62,952 nt of DNA from Porphyra umbilicalis (Eukaryota; Rhodophyta; Bangiophyceae; Bangiales; Bangiaceae): assembly GCA_002049455.2 (NCBI GenBank), contig KV919152.1, forward strand, positions 1-62,952, read 5' to 3'. Below the pieces are notes generated by a model that did not search any database, had not been told where the DNA came from, and saw nothing but the letters and a program-made list of their open reading frames with translations. How positions within the stretch are numbered: the first letter of the stretch is position 1; each line of letters starts with the position of its first letter. Below are positions 1 to 10,044 of the stretch, one piece after another. The translations under genes and the position numbers were made by a program.

Positions 1-29
1 GCGACGACGGTGGGAGGCACCGTCGTCGC
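1..29. repeat. Perfect 12-bp hairpin at window edge
   Basis: Bases 1-12 are the exact reverse complement of bases 18-29, with a 5-base GGAGG loop. The stem may continue into a longer inverted repeat outside the window, which cannot be seen here. Confidence 0.6.
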
Positions 30-181
30 CGGCAAGTAAACCGTGTCTCGATGACTTGGCGTTTCGATCGGCCCGACTTCCCGGACCTCGAGTCCCATTG
101 CGGGTGTCGCGCGAGCGGCTGAGACGGCCGTTACTTACCTCCTTTTGAGGTAACCCCCTAGATTGTGGTACTACACCTGTG

Positions 182-1318
182 ATGGCCACCGATGCGACGG
201 CTGCGAGTGCATCGGCCGCTGGTGGCGAGGATGGCGGCTCGGCGGAGGTCAACGCCGCACGGACCGATGGACCGGCGCGCGTGGAGCCGTCTGGACAAGA
301 GCAAGGGCGTAAAAGCGGTGCCGTTGCACCTCCTGCGGCACGTACGGCACGCCTCAAGGCGGCCATGGTGGCGTGCCGGCGCTCTGAGGGGTACGACGCG
401 GCTACCGACGCGGTCAATCATCACCGCCGTTCTCCGGCGGCCGCTACGGCGGCCGCTGCTACACCGGGCACAGTACAAGCAGCCGCCGTCTCTCGACAGA
501 GTCGTCGCGCGCACGACGCTGCTGTGGCGGCCGCTGTCGCCGACGCGGTGGCGGCGACACGAAGCAGAGTTGGGGATGCTCGCTTCGCTCGCCCCACGCG
601 TGCGCCCCGCAACTCCTCTCCAGACGTGTCCAACGTCATTGGCACAGAGATGTTCACGGTGCCAATCAACCGCAAGACGCCGCCCGCACCTGCTGGCCGC
701 ACGAAGACGCCCGCGTCCGCCGGCCGCACGACGCCGCCCGCTCGTGCGGCTGGCCGGTGCTCATCGCCGGCCTCAACTGCCTCACACCCCGTGACGTCGG
801 CCGCCGCCAGCGCGGCGGCCGCCCGAGGCCTCGACGATGGTGATGGCGCCGATTCCGACGTCGTCCTTGTCGGCACCCAACGCCGCACGCCCGACCTGCA
901 GATGCACCAGGCCGGACCAAACAACTCTGCACAAGGCGCCGCACGGCCAACGCGAGGCGAGGCGTCAATGCGCACCAAGAAGGTGGCTTTCGCAAACTCT
1001 AAACAACCTGTGTCCAGTATGCTGCAGCAAGCGATTGCTGCCCTCAAGCGCACCGAGGACACGACGCGCAAGCCTGTGGCACCAGAGGACCCTGACTTGG
1101 ACTTGGAGGACGCCGCTCCTCCACGCGGCCGTAGTGTGGCCCCTGCGTCGTCGGCTTCCTTCGTGGAGAGCACCCCGAGTCCCCCCTCCCGACGACGTCG
1201 GCGTGCCATGCGTAGCCGCCACGTGACTCGACGCATCATATACGCGTCTTCTTCTTCCTCAAATGATGAGGAGGACGAGGGCGAGAGCAACAGTGACGAC
1301 GATGCAGCTGATGAGTGA
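182..1318 (+). CDS. Hypothetical low-complexity basic/acidic protein
   Basis: An open frame of 378 codons. ATG at 182 is preferred to the in-frame GTG at 179. I do not recognise a family. The first ~150 residues are Ala/Arg-rich. Residues ~165-195 hold three or four loose AGRTxxPA-type repeats rich in Pro and Thr. A strongly basic patch of consecutive Arg near residue 338, which could be a nuclear-localisation signal, is followed by a Ser-run and an acidic tail (EDEGESNSDDDAADE). Poly-Ala and Arg/Ser blocks are common in GC-rich genomes and can arise from non-coding sequence, so coding status is uncertain; the ordered basic-then-acidic C-terminus and clean stop favour a real gene. It might be an accessory protein of the nearby Harbinger-type element, but no Myb/SANT pattern is visible. 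Confidence 0.4.
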   Translation: MATDATAASASAAGGEDGGSAEVNAARTDGPARVEPSGQEQGRKSGAVAPPAARTARLKAAMVACRRSEGYDAATDAVNHHRRSPAAATAAAATPGTVQAAAVSRQSRRAHDAAVAAAVADAVAATRSRVGDARFARPTRAPRNSSPDVSNVIGTEMFTVPINRKTPPAPAGRTKTPASAGRTTPPARAAGRCSSPASTASHPVTSAAASAAAARGLDDGDGADSDVVLVGTQRRTPDLQMHQAGPNNSAQGAARPTRGEASMRTKKVAFANSKQPVSSMLQQAIAALKRTEDTTRKPVAPEDPDLDLEDAAPPRGRSVAPASSASFVESTPSPPSRRRRRAMRSRHVTRRIIYASSSSSNDEEDEGESNSDDDAADE

Positions 1319-1400
1319 GAGCAGGGGGCGCCTTTTTCTGTTCTTCTCCGCATAAGTGGGTATAGTTGTACGACGGACGCAAAGGTTTTTTTCCCGTACG

Positions 1401-1482
1401 GGTTTTTTTTCCTCGACACGACTTTATTTGCGTGTGTCAATGGTTTTTTTTCCTCGACACGACTTTATTTGCGCGTGTCAAT
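1401..1482. repeat. Two-copy 41-bp tandem repeat with T-runs
   Basis: Units 1401-1441 and 1442-1482 differ at one position (GTGTGT versus GCGTGT). Each begins with a T8 run followed by CCTCGACACGACTTTATTTG. It lies 80 bp past the stop of the upstream ORF and could be 3' UTR sequence. A similar motif in reverse complement (GAGG, A-run, GTCGACAC) is seen near 3447-3476, beside the Harbinger-type transposase. Confidence 0.7.
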
Positions 1483-2095
1483 GCCCTCCAACGCCTGGTC
1501 TCCTTGCGCCGTTTGGCGCCTACTGCGCATGGGCCCCGTCTTACACGTACGCGCGATAACATACCCTTACCGGCAGCGACGAGCACCTTTGCGCGAGATG
1601 CGCCGCCGTGCTACACCAGACAGCGGGTTCACCAGCGGCGTGCCCTCCATTGACCGCGTAAAACGGCGGCCGATGGCCACGGCCGCCGCTGCCCTCGCTC
1701 ACAGAGCGCCCACAGCCCTGACGGCATGAGCCCTCCGCGTGTCTTGCGCGTAATGCTCAGACGACTGGTAGCCGCTCTCGCCGACGTACTCGACCGACAA
1801 ACAGTCGCCAGCGGCGGCCTCCGGCGACGTCACGGACGCGGCGGCCGCCGGTGTCTACGAAGCAGACGCAGCCGCCGGCAGCACCGCGCAAGCCGCCGCC
1901 ACCGGGGGGGACGTGCATGCGTCCCCTGGAGCGGCGGCCGCCGGCGACAACGCACTCGTGGCGGCCGCGGTCTGTGACGCGCACGTGGTGGCCGCCGCCG
2001 CGGGGACAGCAGCGGTGTCCGCCGGCACGGTCGTGCACTCGGCCGATACCGCTGCAGAGGTACAGCGGCCGGCCGCCAGCGCGCCACTCGACGTG

Positions 2096-2527
2096 ATGGC
2101 CGTGGGCACCACCAAGGATGAGGAACACGACCACGTCGTCTCCGTCTCGTCCGTCGAGGAGGCAACGGCCGTCTGCTGGGAGCGCGACGAGTCCGACGGA
2201 TGCATACCGTCAACAAAGGTGTGTCGAGAAAGTGACAGCTCAGGTGCGGCGGCTCGGGGGCTGGGGGTGCACGTTACATGCCGTGCCAAACTCAAACCGT
2301 CATGCTCTCCATCGCACTCGCGGGGCCGAGCACAAGTCGGCAGCTCGCCTGGCTTGGCCTTTGCGTCTGGCCAAAGACGCACCGGGTGTGCCGATTTGCC
2401 GCGTGGGGCCCACGTCGGGCACACAGCACACTGTTGCGATTGCAAGATTTCACGCGTCCTATGCTCCACATGTGAAGAACAGTATCAAGTCCACGACATG
2501 TGGACTTGGTGCGCCCATCTGAAGTAG
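2096..2527 (+). CDS. Hypothetical protein with Cys-rich C-terminus
   Basis: A 143-codon ORF from the ATG at 2096; the frame is open upstream to about 1913 without another ATG. No family is recognised. The last ~35 residues carry a Cys/His cluster (HCCDCK, then CSTCEE, then WCAH), suggesting a small zinc-binding module. The middle is low complexity. A CCGCC/GGCGGC-rich stretch at 1780-2060 just upstream makes spurious open frames likely, so this remains tentative; only the Cys spacing argues for coding. Confidence 0.25.
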   Translation: MAVGTTKDEEHDHVVSVSSVEEATAVCWERDESDGCIPSTKVCRESDSSGAAARGLGVHVTCRAKLKPSCSPSHSRGRAQVGSSPGLAFASGQRRTGCADLPRGAHVGHTAHCCDCKISRVLCSTCEEQYQVHDMWTWCAHLK

Positions 2528-3476
2528 GATTGTGCATCACGCCCCTTCTTCAAGGACGTGGTGGGCGATGCACGCCCAATCACGCCTCTTGGCACGCCCC
2601 GCTGCCACACACGCCCCAGTTCGAGCCCCGAATGTATTGACAAAAAGGGCGAATTAACTGAACGAAACCATCAAATACTGCATTGCACCCTCCTAATGTG
2701 TCATTCAGGGCCCTATATTTGTTGCTTCGGTTGGCAAGTTTATAAGTATGAAGAGCACGCCGCTGTCATGCCCAATCAGATTGGGGTGTGCTGGGCTTGA
2801 CACGCCCAAAACACATGAAATTGCACGCCCCATGTGTGCATTTTTGGCACACACCAGGCGTGCTGCACAACCCTGCCCACAGGCACACTGTGAAGCGATC
2901 ACCTGCGTGGTCGTGCTTTTCGTGTCTGATTCTTTCAACACAAGTACATGGATCGCAGATCTGACTGCACGGCTGTGGTCGCGAGTTGCCCCACGCAGCA
3001 CGAGATCTTCCCGGGCGCTGGACCGCTGGGTCCAATTGCAGCACCACCCCCACACGCAGGCACGGCGAACGTCATTGCGTGCTAGGCCATCTCCGGGGCT
3101 CGTGCATTTCTGACAGAGACGAGGACCTGAGCAGCCGCCTCATTGTAACACATTGTCGCGCTGTTGGCGGCCGCCTCCCGAGCTGGACGGCGGGCCGCCT
3201 CTTACGCAGACCGCCCCACCACCATGGCATACGCGAAGGACCGCAGCACCATGCCGGTAGGAACTCACTCTCCCAGCGACCCTCGCGCCGTGTGGCCGGC
3301 TGTACAGAGGCGCTCACCGCTTTTTGCAAACACCCGGTGGCCTGCGTCACATGTCTACCAACATGCAGAGACGACGTCGATGAGGTGGAGCAGGGCAACG
3401 AGAATAAGACGTCTTTAGAAAGGAAAAAGAAAACCCGACCGGCGGGAGGAAAAAAAAACCGTTTACGTCGACACAT
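2528..3476. other. Gene-free stretch with scattered CACGCCC motifs
   Basis: No convincing ORF on either strand. The heptamer CACGCCC and its complement recur through 2560-2880. Composition is closer to 50% GC than the flanks. No TIR pair for the adjacent Harbinger-type transposase was found by eye. Confidence 0.5.
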
Positions 3477-4944
3477 TCATCCCTCTATGTACGGCAACAA
3501 GAACTGGTGACGATTGGGAAAGATGTGCTCAGCTAAGTCGTCCCTCAGCATCTCTTGCTCGTCTCTGTCGAGTGCCTGCTGGCGCGCCTGCAAGATATAA
3601 AGTAGCGTGCCTTCCGCATTGACAGGGTTGTGCACTGGACCGGCTACTACATGCTCCCCGACTGCGTCTTGGTCTGCGTCGCTGACGTCACCGGCGGCGG
3701 CGCCGCCGGCGCCACCCGCTGCCGCCCCTTCAGGACTGCCGTCGGCGGCGGCCGCGTCGGCTTCAAGCCCGACAGCCGCCAGCGCCGCCATGCGGCGCAA
3801 TCCGGTGTAGCCGTGCCGGTTGCGCTTCACCATGATGTTGTGCAGGATTGTTACCGCGTGTGCCGCGTCCCGCAGCTTGTCGATTGTCGTAAATCGGGCG
3901 GGGTGCATCAACACGTGGAAGCGCCCCGTCAGGACCGCGTACAAGCGCTCGACATCATTACGTAGCGCCTCCTGCAGGCGGTTAATCACCCGCTTCTTGT
4001 GCGTATCGGCGTCAGGATACGGGGTCGCGAAGAACGCGTACCGTGGGTTGATGCCGTCGGTCAGATAATACGCCATCGTGCGCGTTCTGTTGTTGACCGT
4101 GAAGTTGAGCGTGCGTGGCGGCCAGAGACCGGCGACGATGGCGTGATAGAGTGGGGACAACTTGAGCACGTTGACGTCGTTGTTGCTGCCGGCGGCGCCA
4201 ACGTTCATGTGCCACACATAAGTGTCCTCATCGCACACGGTCTCCATGACGATGGAACGGTAGCCCTTGCGATTCTGGTACTGCCCATGTAGCGCCGTAG
4301 GGCACGACCGCCACCGCCAGTGGGAGCAATAGATGGACCCGATGCATCCTGGCATACCACGCGCCTCGTTGCGGCGCATGATTTCCCGCAGCTCCGTCTC
4401 GGTCGGCGCACGCAGGTACGCGCCGCCGTACTCCTCCACGAGAAAGTTGATGAGGTTGCGCACGGCCATGGAGATGGTGGCCTTGCTCAGGCGCACATAC
4501 TCGTCTGCCCGGTCGTACCCCTCGCCGTAAGCGAGCACTCGGAAAGCCCCCACCAGCTTTTGAAGCGGGTGCCACTGTGGCCGCCCCGTCGCGTTGACAT
4601 CCTGCCGCCAGAAGGGGCGGCCACACAGCTGGTCGTACATTCCGAGGAAGACGTCGCGGCCAAAACGGATGCGTCGCGCGAAGACGTCCTCTCCGTACAG
4701 GGGAGGCCGACGCTCCCAGCCGAAAGTCCATCATGATCCGCTGGACGCCCATGTCAACGTTGCGCTCCAGGTTGGCCATGCGCCCGGGCAACGAGCCACA
4801 GCGGCGATGACGCCGCTGGTCGGCGAGGAGGCGCCGCATGCCCACGCGTAAATTGTACACGCGAGCCAATGCCAGGGACGAACTCACCGCCAGGATAGAC
4901 GCCAGCTCCAGGTCGTCGTCGTCGTCCATGTCGGCGGCCTCCAT
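3477..4944 (-). pseudogene. PIF/Harbinger-type transposase, catalytic Asp lost and frameshifted
   Basis: The main frame (4640 down to 3477, 387 codons) matches the plant/oomycete-type Harbinger nuclease (DDE superfamily): a HW-x-W-x2-CP block, GSNNDVNVL, YYLTDGINP and RNDVERLYAVL in the family order. The first catalytic Asp should sit in a G-S-[IL]-D-C-x-HW motif, but here reads SIYC: codon TAT at 4329-4331 (residue 104) in place of GAT/GAC. The later Asp (4056-4058, residue 195) and Glu (3948-3950, residue 231) remain. The N-terminus (ATG at 4944, acidic start, then NLERNVDMGVQRIMMDF) continues in another frame and joins the main frame only through a frameshift near 4720-4730. The ~100-residue C-terminal extension is Ala/Gly-rich. 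With the nuclease residue and frame both broken it should not cut DNA; domestication of the DNA-binding shell is possible but unsupported. Confidence 0.75.
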
Positions 4945-5460
4945 GGGCAGGAAGAGGGAGAGAAGGGGGGCAGGAAGGGGACGGTGGTGGGGGTGGTCGT
5001 GGGATGGGGACAGAAATAGGGCGCCGGGGGAGTGGTGTTAGGCACACGGACGTCGTCGGGACGGTGGTGGGGTGGTGCGTTGCGGGTGTGCGCTCGTTCG
5101 GCGGTGCTGCGACGACGGACGGACGGCGGTCGTCGGTGGTGGTGCGGATGGCCATTAAATAGCGTTGCGCTGCGCTCATGACCCTCGATGCCGGGTCAAA
5201 TCAGGGCCGGTGGCCGCGACCGCTACACAGCTGCCACAGAACGGGCACGGTGTCGCGGGACGGCGGCCCCACCCCCCAAATCGACCTCGGGGGCCGCGAT
5301 GGGCCTGACAAAGCACCAGAATCGGGGCACCTGGAAGGGGTGGCGACCACTGTCACTGTACGGCGGCCGCACCCCCCAAAAATGACCACGGGAGCAGTGG
5401 TGGCCCTCGAAACTGGCGGAATCGGGGCTGCTGCGCGGGGCAGCGCTTGCTGCAACCGTG
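4945..5460. other. Transposase 5' flank and short direct repeat
   Basis: No gene seen. A ~21-bp motif (ACGGCGGCCSCACCCCCCAA) occurs at about 5261-5281 and 5362-5383 in direct orientation, each followed by an A-rich step. The G-rich stretch 4950-5060 abuts the transposase start and may be promoter-proximal. Confidence 0.4.
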
Positions 5461-6130
5461 AGGGCCTATCGCCCCGGTGCTACCCTCAAAAAACGGCGCC
5501 GTGAGCGATGGTCACCATCCTTATCGGACCCATTTCGAGACCCTGGAGCCGCCACCTTCCGACAGCGGACGCCCAGCCTCGTGATCCGCTCCACGCCTCG
5601 GTCTCCGCACCCGTTTCCCGATCGTGCTTCATACACGACCTGAGGAATGACCGCCTCGTGTCTGACATGCCCTGCCTCGTGTCCACCGTTGAAGATTGAC
5701 CGTCTGATGTCTGACATGCCCTGCATCGTGGAGAAACCCGTCCAGGGAGTGACGGGACATATGACAGATTGAAAACTGACCACTGCGCTACATCGGCAGG
5801 TCAACGCGCGTCACCCGGACTCCCGGTCATTTATCTACGACAACCCGTGCAGGACGCTTCAGATGCCGCCGCCACACAGTGAAAGCATCGCCACCCCCAC
5901 CGGCGGACCTCTGCCGCAGTGTCTCGCCAGCCAGCGCCTCACTCGATGACGAGGCAGACCGTTTCACGGGCCCTGGTGGGCCACTGGATTCGCCGCGGAC
6001 CCGTCGATCGTCATCCCCACACGTGTTGTACCCGTGGCACCCCCAGCGATCGTCGTTTGAGCGAAATAGAGGTGCCGAATCGCCCAATAGGGCCTGCAAG
6101 TTGCGTTTCGGACGTTGAACGGGGCTCAGA

Positions 6131-6160
6131 CGTTCGCATATCGCCCTCGATATGCGAACG
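6131..6160. repeat. Perfect 13-bp stem hairpin
   Basis: CGTTCGCATATCG (6131-6143) is followed by a 4-base CCCT loop and its exact complement (6148-6160). Two smaller hairpins follow at about 6225-6241 (CCAGAT/ATCTGG) and 6241-6264 (CGTCGAAC/GTTCGACG), so this is a cluster of dyads. Confidence 0.7.
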
Positions 6161-8090
6161 GTCCACATGCGTTCCGATAAATTCGAATATTATCCGGTTG
6201 TACTTACTTGAATGGGACAAGTGCCAGATGTTCAATCTGGCGTCGAACGACGGCGCGTTCGACGGCGTTTTAGTCTCCACCAACGCTGATTCGGACACGT
6301 CGCGCCATACCTGCCACGTCTCTGCCACGTTTTACCAATATGGCGTCGAACGCACGTTGATGGCTCCGCCCTGAGTGCTTCTATTTTCCAGGCACGTACG
6401 TGCAATACCCTGGCCTTTAGGGCGGTGGCTCGCTCGGCGACGCATAGATACCGAGTAAGCCGGCCGGCTCCATGGCCGCGAGCACGCACGGGGGCACGTG
6501 CAGCCACGTTGCCGTGGCGGGGGGGCGTGGGGCGGGGAAAGGGGTGCCGCCGCCGCCGCCGCCGCGGCGGCGGCCCGCCGGCGTGGTGCAACGCCAACGG
6601 GCGAGGCCGTCACCCCGCCGCGCAGCGCACCTGCGCGCGGCCGACAAGGCGCACGGGCGGGCGGATGGGATCGACCACCGCGCGGCGGGGCGCCTCTAAC
6701 AGTGGCGCGAGATGACATAAGAAACCGCCGACGTGCCACCGCAACAGAAGCTGGCGCGCAGGCACGATCACCCGCGGGTCATCGCGGGCGCCTCAAACCC
6801 CGGAAGTCGCTGCACGCGGTCGCCGCGCGCAACTCGGGGCGGTGGGGGGGGCACTGGGGCAGGCGCCGTCTGGGCCTGGTGACCCTTGTGGTAGGACAGT
6901 CCTTCCCAGCCTGCTCAACTCTAGTCGCTTTTCGCGTCATCGCGACCCATCCATCGCTGACACGCCCCCAGATCCCTGAGGACACGAATGCAGACTGCCA
7001 CCTCTGAAACGGAGAGCAAGTCCCTTGATCTAAGTATATGTGCGCATCACTACACTTTGAGAGCACCCTGTCCTAAAGGCCAGGGAATTTCCTTGAGTAC
7101 ACAGCGTTTTGTCCCCGATTCCTTAAAACTGAGAACTACCAGACTCGAACACGCCCACCGACGGTTCGCAGAACTGTCGCACATTGATCATGCGATCAAA
7201 TTATGCCCACTTTTTGTTGATCTTGGAGACAGAGCCCGCAGTGGAGTTCAGAAGTGCTCGAAGACCATCTGCACCGATATTCAGTGGGAATCATCCTCAC
7301 ACCAGCACCTACAGATTCGGCAATTGTCCGGCGAAGTTGCTGCCCCATGCTCATGAAGGATCATTCCGATTCGCTGGTTCTGATCGTTCTGCGTATCGTG
7401 CTGAGAACTGTCCTGAAGTGGGATTAAGATCATCCTGAGGATCGTGCTCAGGACTGTCCTGGCGTCGGAGTACAATCATCCTGGGGACAGTCGTCATAGA
7501 TTGAGTGAACGAGTGCGCAGGATTGATCTAGACTTCTGCCTCAAGGACTCGATCGGAGATGATAGCCTGGACTACTTCGAGTGACGTCGTGAGGAGGGTC
7601 TGCCGAAACCGATCAGAGAGCAAGACCTGCCCATGGAGCGTCGCTCCTGGGCCACGAAACGTGTGCACAGGGAGCCTCAATGTGACTTGGTAGTCGTGCG
7701 ACCGACACGCTGTTTCCACTGCTTCTGGAACGATCCCAGAGTCAGTCACGAAGATGATCCGTTGAACGAGTCCAGAACTGTAGTGATGAACTGCCGAATC
7801 ACAGAGGTCATTCGAGAATGAGGCAATCTGAAATGTTGGACTTTCGCTGATCCACGGAACTGATGTGCATATGATCCTCCGAATCATGCTGAGGCCATCT
7901 CAGGGTCTGTCTTAACGACGCGTGCACGGCGTGCACAAGTGCGTGCTAGCCAATGGGAACGCGACGTTCCAAACACGCCCCAATCACGTCGAGCAGTTCG
8001 GACATTGTTGGAGTGATCGGGTGACCCGCGCACGAACGGACTTACCGACCGAAACGGGCCCACTTTTCCGATTCGGGCCGTTACGGGCCG

Positions 8091-8143
8091 AGCACGTTCA
8101 CGTTTGCGAGATATTTGAAAACTCTCGCACACGTGAACGTGCT
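8091..8143. repeat. 21-bp stem, 11-base loop inverted repeat
   Basis: Arms 8091-8111 and 8123-8143 pair with a single mismatch (AGCACGTTCACGT start; loop TATTTGAAAAC). No ORF or T-run follows, so this is not a bacterial-style terminator. It could be a short foldback or MITE remnant. Confidence 0.75.
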
Positions 8144-8698
8144 GGGATAGGAAATAGCCTGTTGGGCGGCCCTGCATCTGGGACGCATGATTGGACGACA
8201 GCTCTCTTCGGATCATGTCGTGCGGCCACGTGACTGCAATGAGGCGAATCCTCATTGGCGGGGCCCGCTTGCGTGGTTGCGGCACCGTAGCAGGCGCGCT
8301 GTGTCCGAAACTTCCTTGCAATCGCTGTGAGATGCGATCTGCCCACTCGAGATGCCGCGTTTCAAGCAATCTAATCACGACAGTTTTGGTGGCCCGTCAA
8401 GACAGCGGTTGTCGAATCACGCGTGCTCGACGGACTTATATCCATATTCGGACCCAATCACGTGCACGTGCTCGCGCCGTCAAGACACAGCCTCACAGGA
8501 GCTTTGCATGGCTATCTCAGAACATTCTTTCGCGTCTACTCGTTATAGATTTACAAACCGGCAAATTTAGAACTATCCCGGCGATGAAATACCGACCCGC
8601 AGTGTATGCAAGCCACGGAGACCAGTTCTGTTTACTTCTCATGTTTACAAAAAGTCCAGAACAGCTGGGAAAACCCTTTTCTCATGTGCCTAAATGCA

Positions 8699-8706
8699 TG
8701 GAATAG
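8699..8706. repeat. Left 8-bp target-site duplication TGGAATAG
   Basis: Identical to 19997-20004 and placed at the same distance (23 bases) from the conserved TTTGCGCG TIR core on both sides. Confidence 0.75.
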
Positions 8707-9850
8707 GAGGCAGTCGGACCCCTGTCGAATTTGCGCGACGCAAACTCGCCAGGTGCAGCGCGGCGTGCCTCTGAACGGACCCTCTTACAGTGCGGCATTG
8801 CGTGTAGCGGGGCCCTCCAGGATTGCTGTCAGCCCACGGCCCGAATCGGACAGCTGGCCCCCGCTGCTGTCGGGCCCGTCGTTCATGGCTCGGCCCGGCT
8901 CGCAGCGCGTCCGGGCCCGGCCCACTGGCACCCCTCCTCATGGGGCGTGCACGGGCCATTTCTGGCTACCCTGGTGGCGTGTTTTATTGCAGTTTATAGC
9001 ATGACGGCCCGGCCGCCTGGGTCTGGAATCCTCTCTGATTGCGTCTGGGGAGGGCACCTCCCGGCCATCGAGATCTACTTGCTCGGATACTATGCCTGGC
9101 GGCGGTTGTGCGCCCAGCAACTTTCGCCCGCGGTCCCATCTGCGCACCCCGCTCAGTTCGACGGATTGGCAGTTTCTTTTCCGGAGGTGGGGGGACCGTC
9201 ATCCGCCGCCGGCCACTGGGCGCCGCTGAGGGCCCCACAGGGCGGGTGCGAGCGCCGCTGCCGCGCGCCACGCGCCGACCGGCGCTCCTGGGTGCCCCTG
9301 GCGGGGGTGGGGGCGCCGCCGCGGCGCGCCGCCCGCCGCTGGGCACCGCCAGGGGGAGGGGGGGGCGCCGCCGCCGCGCACCACGCGCCGCCCAGCGCTC
9401 CTGGGTGCCCCTGGCGGGGGTGGGGGCGCCGCCGCGGCGCGCCGCCTGCCGCTGGGCACCGCCAGGGGGGGGGGGGGGCGCCGCCGCCGCGCGCCACGCG
9501 CCGCCCAGCGCTCCTGGGTCCCCTGGCGGGGGTGAATGCGCCGCCGCGGCGTGCCGCCGTCCGCTGGGCACCGCCAGGCACCGTTGAGGGGGGGTGGTCG
9601 GGCGGCCCGTCCGCCCCCCCCTGCTCGCTCGCCGCGATTGTTGTCGCGGGCGCCGACGTCGCCGCCACCACCGCCGGCGCTACCGGTGCGCTTGGCTGCG
9701 CCATGGTCGTGGCTTCCGTCCCCGCCGCGACCACCGCCACTGTCGCCCGCTGCTGTCGCCACTTTCTGGCTGCGGTGCTGCCCACCGGCTGCACCTGCTG
9801 GTGACTGGCGGTTGGGCGGTAGCCTGCCGCCCCGCGCCGCGTCCTGTCCT
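8707..9850 (+). repeat. Left long terminal inverted repeat
   Basis: Pairs with the right arm in reverse complement: the terminal 40 bp, the block around 9100-9230 (GGTTGTKCGCCCAGCAA, then TGCGCACCCCGCTCAG) and the codon-like GTCGCCGCC-rich block near 9640-9800. Inner boundary is approximate. The GC-rich open frames across it on both strands look like by-products of the repeat. Confidence 0.7.
9230..9590. repeat. 113-bp subterminal minisatellite, about three units
   Basis: The motif GCGCTCCTGGGTGCCCCTGG starts at 9282, 9395 and (degenerate) 9508, giving a period of 113 bp, each followed by CGCCGCCGCGGCG and CCGCTGGGCACCGCC. Related but diverged units lie in the right TIR (~19370-19590). Subterminal repeats of this kind often serve as transposase-binding sites. 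Confidence 0.7.
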
Positions 9851-10044
9851 CCCGATTGACGCGGGCGTGGTTCTTCTGGCGGCGTTGCGGCGCCTCCGGG
9901 GCGGCTATGCCGCCATTGTCGCGGTCCTCTTCGCCGCCACCGTCTAGCGGGCGGCGAGGGCGCTGTTTGGGCGCGTGGTGGTGGGGACACTGCGGGGCGA
10001 GCCTGCTGCTGCACGCGTTGGAGGACCCCCTCCAAGTGGGCAAG

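Larger units (their letters stand above)
5461..8698. other. 3.2-kb region without recognisable genes
   Basis: All open frames here are short, unlike any family I know, and lack codon structure. The stretch holds an imperfect direct repeat (5648-5681 and 5697-5731, sharing GTCTGACATGCCCTGC) and several perfect hairpins, listed separately. Its lower GC than the ORF-bearing flanks suggests ordinary intergenic or decayed repeat DNA. Confidence 0.5.

Noticed and set aside
421..1440. 339-codon minus-strand frame opposite the 182-1318 ORF
   Set aside because: Ala/Arg/Ser-rich mirror of a GC-rich plus-strand frame; no motif or conserved-looking segment.
8091..8143. Rho-independent terminator
   Set aside because: No U-tract, and the window is eukaryotic.
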